NCBI GenBank assembly: GCA_958496175.1
Contig: OY292278.1
Coordinates: 48,856,001 to 48,920,000, forward strand
Direction: 5' to 3'
DNA: 64,000 bases
Source: Sisyra terminalis
Taxonomy: Eukaryota > Arthropoda > Insecta > Neuroptera > Sisyridae
Below are positions 10,381 through 21,435 of the stretch, in pieces. Every line of letters begins with the position of its first letter. The stretch's first letter is position 1. Below the pieces are notes generated by a model, which worked only from the letters and a program-made list of their open reading frames with translations, made no database searches and was not told the DNA's origin. Both the position numbers and the translations under genes were made by a program.

Positions 10381-11204
10381 GATAGATTAGGTCCTAAACA
10401 CGATTTTCACCGGAAGCCACTGCTATATATTTTTAGGATGCAAGATATTCCATTCTTGGAAATTCGTTCCTTATATTCATTTTTTTTCTTTAGTTATTTC
10501 CGATCTATTTTTGATCCCCAAATTTATTTATTTTTTTCAAATAAATTCTTTTCTATGGAAAGAAACCAGAAAGTTGTATTGCAACCGAGCATAGGATTAA
10601 AAATTAATACATTTTCTTTACAAAATAACATATGATCCAGACTTTTGAATATACAAATTTTCCTGTTTTTCCTTTCCCAATTTTAGAAGAAAAAAAATTT
10701 CAACAGGTACCAAAATCGTCAATACTACCAATATGTCAATATCATCACATACGACCACGGGAATCTTCTTTGTTTTGTTGATTGCAGTCTTAATGCACTT
10801 ATCACATGTGTTCAATCGATACCATCGATATGCACTAATTGAAAATGGAAATTTTTTTTTTTTTTTAAATATTATGAAAGATATTTTCATTCTTATGTTA
10901 ACTTTTTAAATGTTTTAAAATATTTGTACAAATTCAAAATATATTTTTGGACAATGAAGTTCGACTTCTCCACCTACTAAAACGCCGCTAAAGATCAACT
11001 ACCTGTTATTACCACCATGCTATAGTGACAAACTACATAATAGTCCCCAAAAAAAATATTTTTAAATTTTTCATTTTAATTCCTTGTATTCCAGATCAAT
11101 ATGAATCTTGAGATTTTTAGAGTATTTCCACTGAAAAGTTAAAAAAAAAGAACTGTTATATTTATCGCTGCTGAATTTCTATCGAGAAAATTCAGTTTTA
11201 ATGA
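10381..11204. other. Intergenic, nothing recognised
   Basis: AT-rich; frames of 65-90 codons here have Phe/Ile/Lys-rich low-complexity products and no family signature. Confidence 0.4.
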
Positions 11205-12330
11205 CCCCAACTAAAAATTGCTAGATAGATTATAAAGTCCAAAATGTTTTATGATTTAAAATTCAATGTCTAAGAAAGTATATTTCATCCTGTAATTAGT
11301 TTTTGATACTAAGTTAACATTTGACGATTAAAGTTTTCGATATCTTCATAATTAAGAGTAAAGTTCTTCAAAATTTGAACCGAAAAATTACTTAAAAATA
11401 TAGTAACTTTTGGAACTATTTCTTGCTGAGAAAATAGAGTTCACCAATAAATCAATCATTTGGCTCAGGATTTTTCCTACAATGCCAAAAATTGTCAGAA
11501 ATATCAACAGTTACGTAATACGATTTTTGAAAATGGAAATTTTTGTATGTTTTCAAACGTTAATTTCACGTTAACAATGGCACCTACAGGAAATTATTAT
11601 AGAAGCTTTTCTGAAGAAAAATTCTTCAGCTTTCATTTTTATAATCACTATTTTATTTTTTTTTTATTTCAAAAGTTATGATAAAAAAAGTAAAAAAATA
11701 TCACTTTTTTGAAAATTCAACTTTGGGGAGCGATGGGACTACCCTAGAAGACGGTTTTTACCCCAACTAAAATTTGCTAGATATCTATAAAGTCCAAAAT
11801 GTTTTATGATTTAAAATTCAATGTCTAAGGAAGAATATTTCATGCTGTAATTAGTTTAAGATATTAAGTTAATATTTGACTTTTAAAGTTTTCGATATCT
11901 TCATAATTAAGAGTAAAGTTCTTCAAAATGTGAAACGAAAAGTTACTTAAAAATCTAGCAAATTTGGGAACTTTTTCTAGATGAGAAAAAAAAAGCTCAC
12001 CCATAAATCAATCATTTGGCTCTGGATTTTTCCTACAATGCCAAAAATTGTCAGAAATTTCAAAAACTACGTAATACGATTTTTGAAAATGGAAATTTTT
12101 GTATCTTTTCAAACATTAATTTTACGTTAACTATAGCATATACAGGAAATTATTACAGAAGCTTTTCTAAAGGAAATTTCCACAGCTTTCATTTTAATAA
12201 TAACTATTTTATTTGTATTTTGCACGGTTCGAAAGTTATGATAAAAAAAAAGTAAAAAAATATTTTTTTTGTTGAAAAATTCAACTTTAGGGGGCGATGC
12301 AACAATCCCAGGAGACGGATTTTTTAGTTG
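11205..12330. repeat. Tandem duplication of a 555-bp unit
   Basis: ATAAAGTCCAAAATGTTTTA starts at 11232 and again at 11787. Both units continue through TTCGATATCTTCATAATTAA, a TTTTTCCTACAATGCCAAAA block and a closing GATGGGACTACCC / GATGCAACAATCCC block. Both contain a similar short frame (73 and 79 codons) that probably only reflects the duplication. Confidence 0.8.
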
Positions 12331-12771
12331 AAACCATATTTTGGATCAAATATATCAATTATTAGAAGAATTGGCTTGCTTTTATGTACTTTTGGGGAGT
12401 TCACTAATCAATTCCTCTTCCAATTTTATGAAAATTCATATTAAAGAAAAAAATATTATTTTATAAATGCTTTATTGCCTCTATTTTTTTTTTTGGATTA
12501 GAGGAGATTTTATTCACTTTTCTTATTGTTATAATACCAGACAGAAGTTTTATAAAATTTTCAGTATTTCTGTTTTTTGTATGTCGCTAAAAACCCCATA
12601 TTTTCTTACCCCATTTTTTTTTAGCAATGACTAAATAAATAATTTTTGTAATTAATTAATTACTATGAAACTATTCCGTCACAAAAGAAATGAATTCTTT
12701 CTCAAACTTCAATTGATCGATTGGCAAAAGGAAATTGTGGAAAAAACAAACTTTAAAATTTTATTATCTAT

Positions 12772-13867
12772 GAGTCAGGATTTCTCAAGCGGGCCACTAA
12801 AAATCGACTATTCGATTTTAATATATCTATGAGCATATTTTGGTAGGTTTATAGGTAGAAAGTAATAGCCTAAAACGATTTTTTAAAATTTTAATTTTTC
12901 AAAAATTTATGTGCGAGTAAAAATTTTGAATACTTTTTTTTTTAAATTATAATATATCAGTAAATAATTACTGGATTTTAATTAAACTCGGTTTGTGTGC
13001 TAAGGAATAGCAGAGGAATAGAAATAAAATAATTAACGTAAAAAAAAATGATTATAATTAATTAGTTTTATAATAAACAAATGGCAATTTAACTAACTTC
13101 TCGGTGTTGTGGAAAAAAATTTTTTTTATAAAAATATTCGTTGAACTATTAACTAAATGATGGCACAAGAAAATTTTAGTGCTCTCTTACCAGGAAAAAG
13201 ATATGATAATAAAATAAATTATTGAATATTTATTAAAATTTAGAACTAATTTCTTTAGTGATTTTGTAACTTTCATGACAGAACTTTGGTAATAATTTGA
13301 AATAATTTTACACTCAACGGAATTATTTTTCTCTTTAATATTTTATTATGATCTGTGATTAAATATAATAAATCAGTAAAGAAGTGAGTTCTACAATTTT
13401 AATAAATATTCAATAATTTAATTTATTATCATATCTTTTTCCTGGTAAGAGAGCACTAAAATTTTCTTATGCCATCATTTAGTTAATAGTTCAACGAACA
13501 TTTTTATAAAAAATTTTTTTTCTACAACACCGAAAAGTTAGTTAAATTGCCATTTGATTATTATAAAACAAATTAATTATAAACATTTTTTTTACGTTAA
13601 CTATTTTATTTCTATTCCTCTGCTATTCCTTAGCACACAAACCGAGTTTCATTAAAATCCAGTCATTATTTACTGTACTGATATATTATAATTTAAAAAA
13701 AAAAAGTACTCGAAATTTTTACTCGCTCATAAATTTTTGAAAAATTAAAATTTTCAAAAATCGTTTTAGGGTATTACTTTCTACCTATAAACCTACCAAA
13801 ATATGCTCATAGATATATTAAAATCGAATAGTCGATTTTTAGTGGCCCGCTTGAGAAATCCTGACTC
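12772..13867. mobile_element. 1.1-kb near-perfect palindrome (fold-back element F1)
   Basis: GAGTCAGGATTTCTCAAGCG at 12772 is mirrored exactly by the right end at 13867. The mirroring continues through both arms of about 540 bases to a centre near 13320. TAT flanks both sides (12769-12771, 13868-13870). There is no coding frame. The matching position in duplication unit 2 (about 18355) lacks it, which marks it as an insertion after the duplication. Confidence 0.85.
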
Positions 13868-14028
13868 TATTCAATGCAAGGTCGAATCGTTAAAGTTGAA
13901 CGGTTAAAATATTTCGACTGTTTTTCCAAATTAATAAAGCAAACAATCATCCCCTAATTTTCTACCTTCAAAAGACACCAATATGAGGGAATACTAGAAA
14001 AAAATTGACCAAATTTTAAATGGCTTTT

Positions 14029-14034
14029 TTTATT
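14029..14034 (-). terminator. Poly(A) signal of the LRR gene at 14 kb
   Basis: AATAAA on the minus strand, 48 bases past the stop codon. Confidence 0.45.
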
Positions 14035-14081
14035 ATATAACCAAATTTTACAGGATTTTTGGTACAAAAAATTATATGCAA

Positions 14082-15173
14082 TTATTTTACACAAACAACC
14101 CCGTTTACATTCGGCGAAGACCAAACGAATTTATCGTCAGCCACCGTAATTTGATTATTATCGAAAGTATCCAGAATTTTCACCAAATCATCACAATTGA
14201 AATTATTGTAGTTCAAAAAAATCTCTTGCAGTTTAAAAACCGAGAAAATAAAAGAAGTATCCAATGCATTTATTGCAGTCGATTGCAAATTTAATGAACT
14301 AAGAAAAGCCATATCACCCAACACTCGACTGTTGAAATTGGCCAGAGAATTGTTTCTCAAGTTCAATTGTTGCAAATGCCCCAATCCAAAAAGTCCGGCC
14401 GGTTCAATTGTGCTTATTTGATTTTCAGACAAATCCAAATTTATCAAATATTCCATGTTGATAAAAGTATTATTAGAGATTTTCCTCAATTGATTTGAGC
14501 GTAAGTTAAGGGTGTGCAATTTAGGCGCTTTCGAAAATGTATCCACCCCGATTGATTTGAGTAGATTGCCTTCCAGGTTCAATTTAGTAAGTTGGGCTCC
14601 ATCAAAAGTATCGGGATCAATGTAGGTGATTTGCGACCAAGATAAATCCAATTCCAATTGTCCCCGACATTTGGTGAAGAAATTTCCTTTGATTTGTTGC
14701 AAAGGATTGAAACTCAAATCGATTGATGCAATCGCTGGTAAATTATCGAAATTCGGTAGAGATTTCAGCGCATTGTTTGATAGATTTACGCTAGTTAAAT
14801 ACCACAAACTATCGAATACGCCTTGGTCTATTTTACTAAAAGCATTACTGGAAAAATCGACAGATTCGATGCGTGAAAATTTGTTGAGAAGACCAGCTTG
14901 AATTATTTGGAACGTATTTCCGGTGAACTTGAGATTTCTAATGGTACTATAGCCTTGATGGAGGAATAAACTTTCGTCAATAGCAGAAAGTTTGCTGTTA
15001 TGTATATGAAGTTCATAAAACGGAAGTACTGGGAATCTTTGGCTTTCGGTGATGTCTTTCTTTGTGGCCTTAAAACAATAAATTGTGTGGTAATTTTGAT
15101 TACATCCTTGAGGAATGTCGGCTGAAATGCCGTGCGCAAAGGCCACAATGAAGAAAAGCTTGAAAATCTGCAT
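14082..15173 (-). CDS. Secreted leucine-rich repeat protein, 363 aa
   Basis: The ATG at 15171-15173 follows a splice acceptor (TTTTTTGCAG) by five bases, so the coding region is one exon behind a 69-nt 5'UTR intron (15178-15246). MQIFKLFFIVAFAHGISA is a signal peptide. An N-terminal cap with paired cysteines (GCNQNYHTIYC, residues about 23-33) follows, then about eleven LRRs of 22-25 residues and a C-terminal cap with NNFNCDDL and the end VNGVVCVK. No transmembrane segment or GPI-type tail follows, so a soluble secreted product is likely. It is about 75-80 percent identical by eye to the neighbour at 18547-19641. The role is unknown. Binding or recognition in gut, haemolymph or saliva is plausible for such a cluster but only inferred. 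Confidence 0.92.
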   Translation of the reverse strand: MQIFKLFFIVAFAHGISADIPQGCNQNYHTIYCFKATKKDITESQRFPVLPFYELHIHNSKLSAIDESLFLHQGYSTIRNLKFTGNTFQIIQAGLLNKFSRIESVDFSSNAFSKIDQGVFDSLWYLTSVNLSNNALKSLPNFDNLPAIASIDLSFNPLQQIKGNFFTKCRGQLELDLSWSQITYIDPDTFDGAQLTKLNLEGNLLKSIGVDTFSKAPKLHTLNLRSNQLRKISNNTFINMEYLINLDLSENQISTIEPAGLFGLGHLQQLNLRNNSLANFNSRVLGDMAFLSSLNLQSTAINALDTSFIFSVFKLQEIFLNYNNFNCDDLVKILDTFDNNQITVADDKFVWSSPNVNGVVCVK

Positions 15174-15177
15174 TTTT

Positions 15178-15246
15178 CTGCAAAAAATAGTTCAATATCT
15201 ATCGGTGACGTGATGGTTTTAAAAGAAAAATGAATTAGGTACTTAC
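15178..15246 (-). other. 5'UTR intron of the LRR gene at 14 kb
   Basis: On the minus strand GTAAGTACC opens it and TTTTTTGCAG closes it. The intron at 19646-19713 of the paralogue has matching position, length and boundary sequence. Confidence 0.7.
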
Positions 15247-15284
15247 AGTTGGCTTCCACTATGATCATTCAAAAACTACCTGTT

Positions 15285-15294
15285 CTTTTATATA
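15285..15294 (-). promoter_or_regulatory. TATA box TATATAAAAG of the LRR gene at 14 kb
   Basis: It lies about 110 bases before the ATG. The short 5'UTR exon (TGAATGATCATAGTGGAAGC) begins about 25 bases downstream. The sequence is conserved in the paralogue at 19752-19761. Confidence 0.65.
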
Positions 15295-16140
15295 AAAAGA
15301 TTGTTTTTTTTTTTTTTGGTTTGCGATTATTACTATAATCATAGCTCTTATTTTTTGTTTTTTTTTAATTTGATTTACAAATTTTATCAAACGTTATCAT
15401 TTTTTCGACAATGATTTGTAAAATTTTACTGTTATTATTCGGATTTTGTCGATAAAGGTTATTTATTTGAACAGAATGGATTTGCAAATTATGTTGCAAT
15501 AGAGTGTCCAATTTTTTTCGAGATATTAATATCATTGGTGTTAAAAATTGTTAAATGGAATGAAAGAACTTTAATTGTTTTAAACATAGAAAAAAGATAC
15601 AAATATTTCTCTTCTTGTTAATATTTTAACATCCAAGTTGTAGGCATTGCATTTTTAATAATTTCTATTTCTATTATGGGATAGTTGTTTTCAAACTATA
15701 TGCAGTTTACCTCATTTTTTTGGGAAATTTCTGGCCAATAATTTGGTAAGAAATTATTCGAATGCATTCAATTTTTAAGGAAGTTGTTTGCTATCCGATT
15801 CTGGAACGGTTATGAAAGATACCAATTTTGAATTTTTATTGTTTGCAACGAAAAATGGTAATTACTTAAACTTGTACTATACATAAAATAGAACCAAGAA
15901 GAAAATTAGGAAAATTCGATCCTTAATATTTTGCAGATGGGAATGAATATCTCTGGCCATTTGATTATTCGCTACGTGTACAATGGAATCGACGATTGTG
16001 GGATGTATGTATAAAAAATTAAAATTATCTTCTTTTAAAGAAGTTGTGATTTTTTGATTAAATTTTAAATAATTTGCAATACTTTTCTTTTTAAATAACA
16101 ATGATAACAGTTAAAGAGTTCATCGATAAGTTTCTGTTCC

Positions 16141-17765
16141 AGAACTGAACAAATATGAAATTTCCAAAAATTTTCTAAAATAACAAAAATCGAGATAACA
16201 TGGAACTCACTTTTCATCCAAATATTTTGTATCGTTTGTGAAAATCAACTTTTTCCACAATAAATTTTTGCATATAAATACGTGAAATAACACATAACAT
16301 GTTTTTGAAGATTCGGAAATTACTATGGGAAAACTTGATTTTCACAAACAATAAAAATGTTTCTCTTAAAAGCATGTTAAATGTTATTTCAATTTTTGTT
16401 GATTGGGAAACGATGGCTCGGTCGAAAAGTGCAGAAAATGTTTTCTAAATCTTCAAAAACACACTTAATGTACTATTGCACAATAGACTAGGCCAAAAAA
16501 ATCGACTTTTATTTTATTTTGAAAAGTATATCGAAAATATTCTTCAACGTGACCAAAAAAAATATCGGAAAGGTTTGAGCCCTTAGTATTAATATTAAGA
16601 GGTCTATCATCATTAATTTCGATTTTTTATTTGTGCTTTCATTTTTGCGTCACTTCTGTCAAACTATCAAGGTAAAAATATTCATATTTATAGAAAATTA
16701 AATTTTCTACAAAAAACGTTTCGGTGAAAATTTTTGCTTGACACATTTTTGCCAGACATTTTTGTCGTTTCTGAATAATCATGCTTTAAACAGTGACATA
16801 ATTTTTAGATTTATCTTCTTTATTTTGGAGTTTTGTGACTAACGAACAAATAAATATATAGAAATAAACAATATAGACTCTTAAAGGGAATTTAATGCTC
16901 TACAAAAAAGGTTTCTTAACGTTTTTACATAAAATCACTTTTTCAAAAGTTAATCACAGTTAAAGTTGAAGGAAAAATTAAATTATTGATTTTTTCGTTG
17001 TTGAACCAATTTTGAAAGAGTGATTTTATGTAAAAACGTCAAGAGGCCTTTTTTATAGAGTATTAAATTCTCTTCAAGAATCTATATTGTTCATTTCAAT
17101 ATATTTATTTGTTCGTTAGTTACAAAATTCCAAAATAAAGAAGAATAATCTAAAAATTATATCAATATTTGAAGCTTGATTATTCGTAAACGGCGTGTCT
17201 GGCAAAAATTTTTAAAAAGACGTTTTTTGTAGAAAATGAAAATTTAATTTTCTATAAATATATGTGCAGATAATTTTTTTTCACTTTGATAGTTTGACAG
17301 CAGTGACGCAAAAATGAAAACACAAATAACAAATCGAAATTAAAAATGATAGACCTCTTAATATTATTATTAAGTGCTCAAACCTTCCCAATATTTTTTT
17401 TGTCACCTTGAACAATATTTTCGATATACTTTTCAAAAAAAAAAAAAATTGCGATTTTTTTGGCCCAGTCTAATGTACAATAGTATATTGCGTGTGTTTT
17501 TGAAAATTTAGAAAACATTTTCTGCACTTTTCGACCGAGTCATCGTTTCTCAATCAAAAACAATTGAAACAACTAAAAACACGCGTTTCACCCATATGTC
17601 TTGTATCGTTTGTGAAAATCAAGTTTTCCAATAATAACTTCCTTATTTTCAAAAACAAGTAATTTGTTGTTTCACGTATTTATATGCAAAAATTTATTGT
17701 AGAAAAGTTGATTTTCACAATTAGATAAAAAGCAAGTTCAATGTTGTCTCGATTTTTTTGATTTG
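16141..17765. repeat. Outer palindrome F2 with a second palindrome at its centre
   Basis: Blocks from about 16170 to 16483 (AAAATCGAGATAACATGGAA, TATCGTTTGTGAAAATCAA, ATGGCTCGGTCGAAAAGTGC) recur inverted between about 17480 and 17765. The arms meet the inner element at 16486-17470 exactly at their innermost bases. Arms are diverged but clearly paired. No gene is present. Confidence 0.75.
16484..17472. mobile_element. TA-flanked fold-back MITE (family P, copy 5), in the centre of palindrome F2
   Basis: The ends GACTAGGCCAAAAAAATCG and CGATTTTTTTGGCCCAGTC are mirrored and flanked by TA (16484-16485, 17471-17472). The arms meet near 16985. It carries the family blocks GAGCCCTTAGTATTAATAT and GCTCTACAAAAAAGGTTTCT. 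Confidence 0.78.
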
Positions 17766-18110
17766 GGAAAATTTTGTGACGGTACATATTAAGGAAAAAA
17801 TAACAATTTTATGAATGCTTTTTTTCCTCATTTTTTTTTTAGTTTGGGGGAGTTTTTTTAATTTTTCCTTATGTTTTATTATCAGACAGTAACTTATGTC
17901 TGACAGTAACTTATGTTTGATAATAAAACATGAGGAAAAATTAAAAAAACCTCCCCCAAACTAAAAAAAAAAATTGAGGAAAAAAAGCATTCATAAAATT
18001 GTTATTTTTTCCTTAATATGTACCGTCACAAAATTTTCCCAAATCAAAAAAATCGAGACAACATTGAACTTGCTTTTTATCTAAATATGTTGCCTCGTTT
18101 GTGAAAATCA
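17706..18110. repeat. Palindrome F3 made from inverted LRR 3' flanking DNA
   Basis: Around a centre near 17905 (two copies of CAGTAACTTATGT), the arms mirror almost perfectly: GAATGCTTTTTTTCCTCA and AGTTTGGGGGAG on the left, their complements on the right, and GTGACGGTACATATTAAGG on both. The left arm is the equivalent of 12460-12545 next to the other LRR gene, so ordinary flanking DNA was duplicated head-to-head. Confidence 0.8.
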
Positions 18111-18500
18111 ATTTTTCCCACAGTAAATTTTTGATTATATGTGCAATAGGCTGGCCATACATCCTATATTTTTTAGTTTATATGACGCTAAAAACTTTAT
18201 TTTCTTGACATCTGTCTAAATCAATGACTAAATAATTAATTTAATTAATTACTACTAAACTATTTTGTCACAAACGAAACGATTGGCAATCCTTTGGCAT
18301 CTAATCAATTGACAAAAAGAAATTTTGGAAAATTCACACTTTAATTTATACAGGCTCGAATCGACATAGCTGATGGGTTGAAAATTTAATTTTTCCCCAA
18401 ATTAACAAAGCAAGCAAACATCCCCTAATTTTCTACCTTCAAAACACACCAATATAAGGGGATGCTAGAAAAAAAAATGACAAAGTTTTGAATGAATTTT

Positions 18501-18506
18501 TTTATT
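18501..18506 (-). terminator. Poly(A) signal of the LRR gene at 18-19 kb
   Basis: AATAAA on the minus strand, about 40 bases past the stop. Confidence 0.45.
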
Positions 18507-18546
18507 ATTTTTCCAAATTTTTACAGGAATTATTAGGAAAATAAAA

Positions 18547-19641
18547 TTATTTAATGCAAACAACCCCGTTTACATTTGGCGATGACCAAACGAATTGAGC
18601 GTCAGCCACCGTAACTAGATTATTAGCGAATGCATCCAAAAGGTTCACCATATCGTCACAATTGAAACGATTGTAGTTTAAATAAACATTTTCCAATTTA
18701 AAAATTGCCAAAAAAAGAAACGAAGTATCCACTGAACTTATTCCAGTCGACTGCAAATTCAATGAAGTAAGAAGAGCCAAGTCCTGCAACACTCGAACAT
18801 TGAAATTGGGCAGAGGATTCTTCCTCAAATTCAATTGTTGCAAATGCCCCACGCCATTAAATGCGCCTGGTTCAATAACGCTTATTTGATTTTCAGACAA
18901 ATCCAAATTGAGCAAAAATTTAATTTTTGCAAAAGTATTATCAGAGATTTTCTCTAATTGATTTGAACGTAAGTTAAGGGTGTGCAATTTAAGCGTTTTC
19001 GAAAATGTGTCCACCTCTAATGATTTGAGTAGATTGCCTTCCAGGTTCAACTTGGTAATTTGAACTCCATCGAACGCATCGGGATCGATGTGGGTGATTT
19101 GCGACCAAGATAAATCCAATTCCAATTGTCCCGGACATTTTGCAAAGTTATTTCCTTTGATTTGTTGCAAAGGATTGGAACTCACATTTATTGATGCAAT
19201 CGCTGGTAAATTATTGAAATTTGGCAGAGATTTCAACGAATTGCTTGATAAATCCAGGCTACTTACATACCATACACTATCGAATACTCCTTTGTCTATG
19301 TTACTAAGTTTATTATTGGAAAAATCAATGGTTCTGAGGTATGAAAATTTGTTGAGAAGACCAACTTGGATTGTTTGGAACGTATTTCCCGTGAACTTGA
19401 GATCTGTAATGGTAGTATAGCTTTGATTGAGGAATAAACTTTCGTCAATAGCAGAAATTTTGCTGTTTTCTATGAGGAGTTCATAAATCGGAATTGTTGA
19501 AGTTCTTTGGCTTGCGATGATGTCTTCTTGTTTGACGTTGTTGCAATAAAGTGTATGGTAATTTTGGTTGCATCCTTGAGGAATGTCGGCTGTAATGCCA
19601 TGCGCAAAGGCCACAATGAAGAAAAGCTTGAAAATCTGCAT
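18547..19641 (-). CDS. Secreted leucine-rich repeat protein, 364 aa (tandem paralogue)
   Basis: I start it at the ATG at 19639-19641. An upstream in-frame ATG, seven codons earlier, would lie inside the 5'UTR intron (19646-19713; GTAAGTAT...TTTTTGCAG). The protein begins MQIFKLFFIVAFAHGITA (signal peptide), has the cap cysteines CNQNYHTLYC, about eleven LRRs, and ends with FNCDDM and VNGVVCIK. Most differences from the 14-kb copy fall on variable LRR positions, while the leucine/asparagine framework is kept. Both copies therefore look functional, with possible divergence in what they bind (inference). The 5'UTR exon, intron and TATA box are shared with the other copy. Confidence 0.92.
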   Translation of the reverse strand: MQIFKLFFIVAFAHGITADIPQGCNQNYHTLYCNNVKQEDIIASQRTSTIPIYELLIENSKISAIDESLFLNQSYTTITDLKFTGNTFQTIQVGLLNKFSYLRTIDFSNNKLSNIDKGVFDSVWYVSSLDLSSNSLKSLPNFNNLPAIASINVSSNPLQQIKGNNFAKCPGQLELDLSWSQITHIDPDAFDGVQITKLNLEGNLLKSLEVDTFSKTLKLHTLNLRSNQLEKISDNTFAKIKFLLNLDLSENQISVIEPGAFNGVGHLQQLNLRKNPLPNFNVRVLQDLALLTSLNLQSTGISSVDTSFLFLAIFKLENVYLNYNRFNCDDMVNLLDAFANNLVTVADAQFVWSSPNVNGVVCIK

Positions 19642-19645
19642 TTTT

Positions 19646-19713
19646 CTGCAAAAATAGTTCAATATATAAAGGTAAGGTGATGATTTTAATAGGGAAAGTA
19701 ATAAGATACTTAC
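19646..19713 (-). other. 5'UTR intron of the LRR gene at 18-19 kb
   Basis: GTAAGTAT donor and TTTTTGCAG acceptor on the minus strand; 68 nt, the counterpart of the intron at 15178-15246. Confidence 0.7.
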
Positions 19714-19751
19714 ATTTTGCTTCCACTGGGATCATTCAAAAATTAAATGTT

Positions 19752-19761
19752 CTTTTATATA
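19752..19761 (-). promoter_or_regulatory. TATA box TATATAAAAG of the LRR gene at 18-19 kb
   Basis: Same decamer and spacing as in the 14-kb copy, with the 5'UTR exon (TGAATGATCCCAGTGGAAGC) about 25 bases downstream. Confidence 0.65.
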
Positions 19762-19956
19762 AAAATCATGGATTTTTGTTTGCGATTAAAAGTATAATCA
19801 TTGTTTTGTTTTTTTTTTAATTAAGTGATATATAAATTTATCAAACGTAATCACTTACCTATTCTAGGAAAAATGAGTAAGGAATTTAACATTTACTGTT
19901 ACAATTGGGAATAAATAAAGGTTATTGATTTGAACAGTAATGGATTTGTATAGTAA

Positions 19957-21435
19957 GGGGGTATTCTGGTCTAGAAGCCTGAATTTTAGGCATTTTTTCA
20001 AGTAAGATAAGAAAAAAATGAAAAACATTTTTACCATCCAATTTTTTATATGTTTTTTATTGACTTTTTGAGAATATGAAAAAAAATAAAAAATTCGCCG
20101 AGATACAGGCCGGTGGAGTGGGGACTTAAAAAAAAAAACCTTTTCTAGGAAAAGTTAGTAAGAAACTTAACATTTACTGTTACAATTGGGAATAAATAAA
20201 GGTTATTGATTTGAACAGTGATGGATTTGTATATTAAGGGGATATTCTGGTCTAGAAGCCTGAATTTTAGGCATTTTTGCAAGTAAGATAAGAAAAAAAT
20301 GAAAAACATTTTCACCATCCATTTTAAATAATAAGTTTTCTAATAACTTCTTTTTTGCAAAGAAAATATTAAAAATCGAATTTTCTGTCCTTAATAAGGT
20401 TGAAATTTGAACCGTATATTTTGATATTAATACTGAGAATAAATATACGTTTTATAGCTTGATTAAAAGGTGCTTATTTGAAGAATAACGATTTGTAAAA
20501 TTTATCAAAATTTCACTACCAATCTTAATAAAAAAAAATGCATAACTCATGTAGAAATCATTGTGCTAACTTAAAAGGTGGATATTTTGGTCTAGAAGCC
20601 TGAATTTTAGGCATTTTTGCAAGCAAGATAAGAAAAAAATGGAAAACATTTTTACCATCCAATTTTTTATATGTTTTTTATTGACTTTTTGAGACTATAA
20701 AAAAAAATAACTAGAAAAAAAAAAACCAAAATTCGCCGAGATACAAGTCGGTGGAGTGGGGGCTTCAAAAAAAAAAACGGTGCGTCCTGGTCGATATGAT
20801 TTCAACCCTTGTAGAAATCTAAAACAAAAAAATCAAACAAATTTTTCATTAATAAAGATGTCGCTATCGTATTGATCATTTTCAAAAAAAATTAAAAAAT
20901 AAATAACAAAATGGTGTCGACTTGAAAAAAAAAATTTTACCCGATTTTTTCAACTTTTCCGAATTTTTTAAAAATACTTAAAATCAATTTTTTTTTAAAT
21001 CCAAGGCAGACGCCTTGGAGAGTTGTATAAACAAGATATATACCAAATTTTGAAGAAATCGGTTCAGTAGAACTTGAAATATCATGTCAACCACCTCAAA
21101 AAAAGTAGTTTCGAGAAAAACGCGCTTAAAGTTTAGGAATCAATTCTAATGGAATAACTCTTAAAATAATATATAATACTCACTTGGCATCAATCAGCGA
21201 TCCCAGATCCATACATTGGGCCTTCCTTTTTCTCATAATTCAGGTCTTGAGAAGTTCTTTCAGCTAGTCGAGCTGTTCTAGTTTCTAGTTTCGTTAGTAT
21301 CTAAATCGGCTGTATCTCCGAAAATAATTCGAATTTTGAAAAATCCTTTTAGGATCATATTTTTGAATGTCTAAACTTTCAAAATATGCAAAAAAAAATC
21401 TTTTTTTTTTCAAATTTCTAGACCAGAATACCCCC
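19957..21435. mobile_element. 1.5-kb MITE (T1) with GGGGGTATTCTGGTCTAGA ends and TTAA-like target
   Basis: The left end GGGGGTATTCTGGTCTAGA is mirrored at the right by TCTAGACCAGAATACCCCC, followed by TTAA (21436-21439). The left flank is GTAA, a degraded TTAA. The start block GGTCTAGAAGCCTGAATTTT occurs three times (near 19970, 20250, 20591). One repeat carries along outside DNA: CTAGGAAAAGTTAGTAAG...TGAACAGTGATGG near 20145-20230 repeats the host flank at 19862-19950. So a tandem duplication of about 280 bp spans the left junction. The inner TTTCGAGAAAAACGCG block is shared with the element at 42019. Confidence 0.72.

Larger units (their letters stand above)
12440..16110. repeat. Segmental duplication unit 1, carrying the LRR gene at 14 kb
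   Basis: Flanks and gene match 17780-21790 in order: a 3'-side block (GACTAAATAAATAATTTTTG; ATTGATCGATTGGCAAAAG), a block just past the stop (ATCATCCCCTAATTTTCTAC), the gene, its promoter and intron, and an upstream block (TAGGCATTGCATTTTTAATA). It differs from unit 2 by the palindrome at 12772-13867. The upstream part, 15300-16110, holds no gene. Confidence 0.75.

Noticed and set aside
11460..12255. Two similar frames of 73 and 79 codons as a gene pair
   Set aside because: They sit at the same place in a 555-bp tandem duplication, lack signal or domain features, and are Phe/Tyr/Asn-rich low complexity.
14626..14901. Plus-strand 91-codon frame opposite the LRR gene
   Set aside because: It is a mirror of the LRR coding repeats; a similar frame occurs opposite the paralogue for the same reason.
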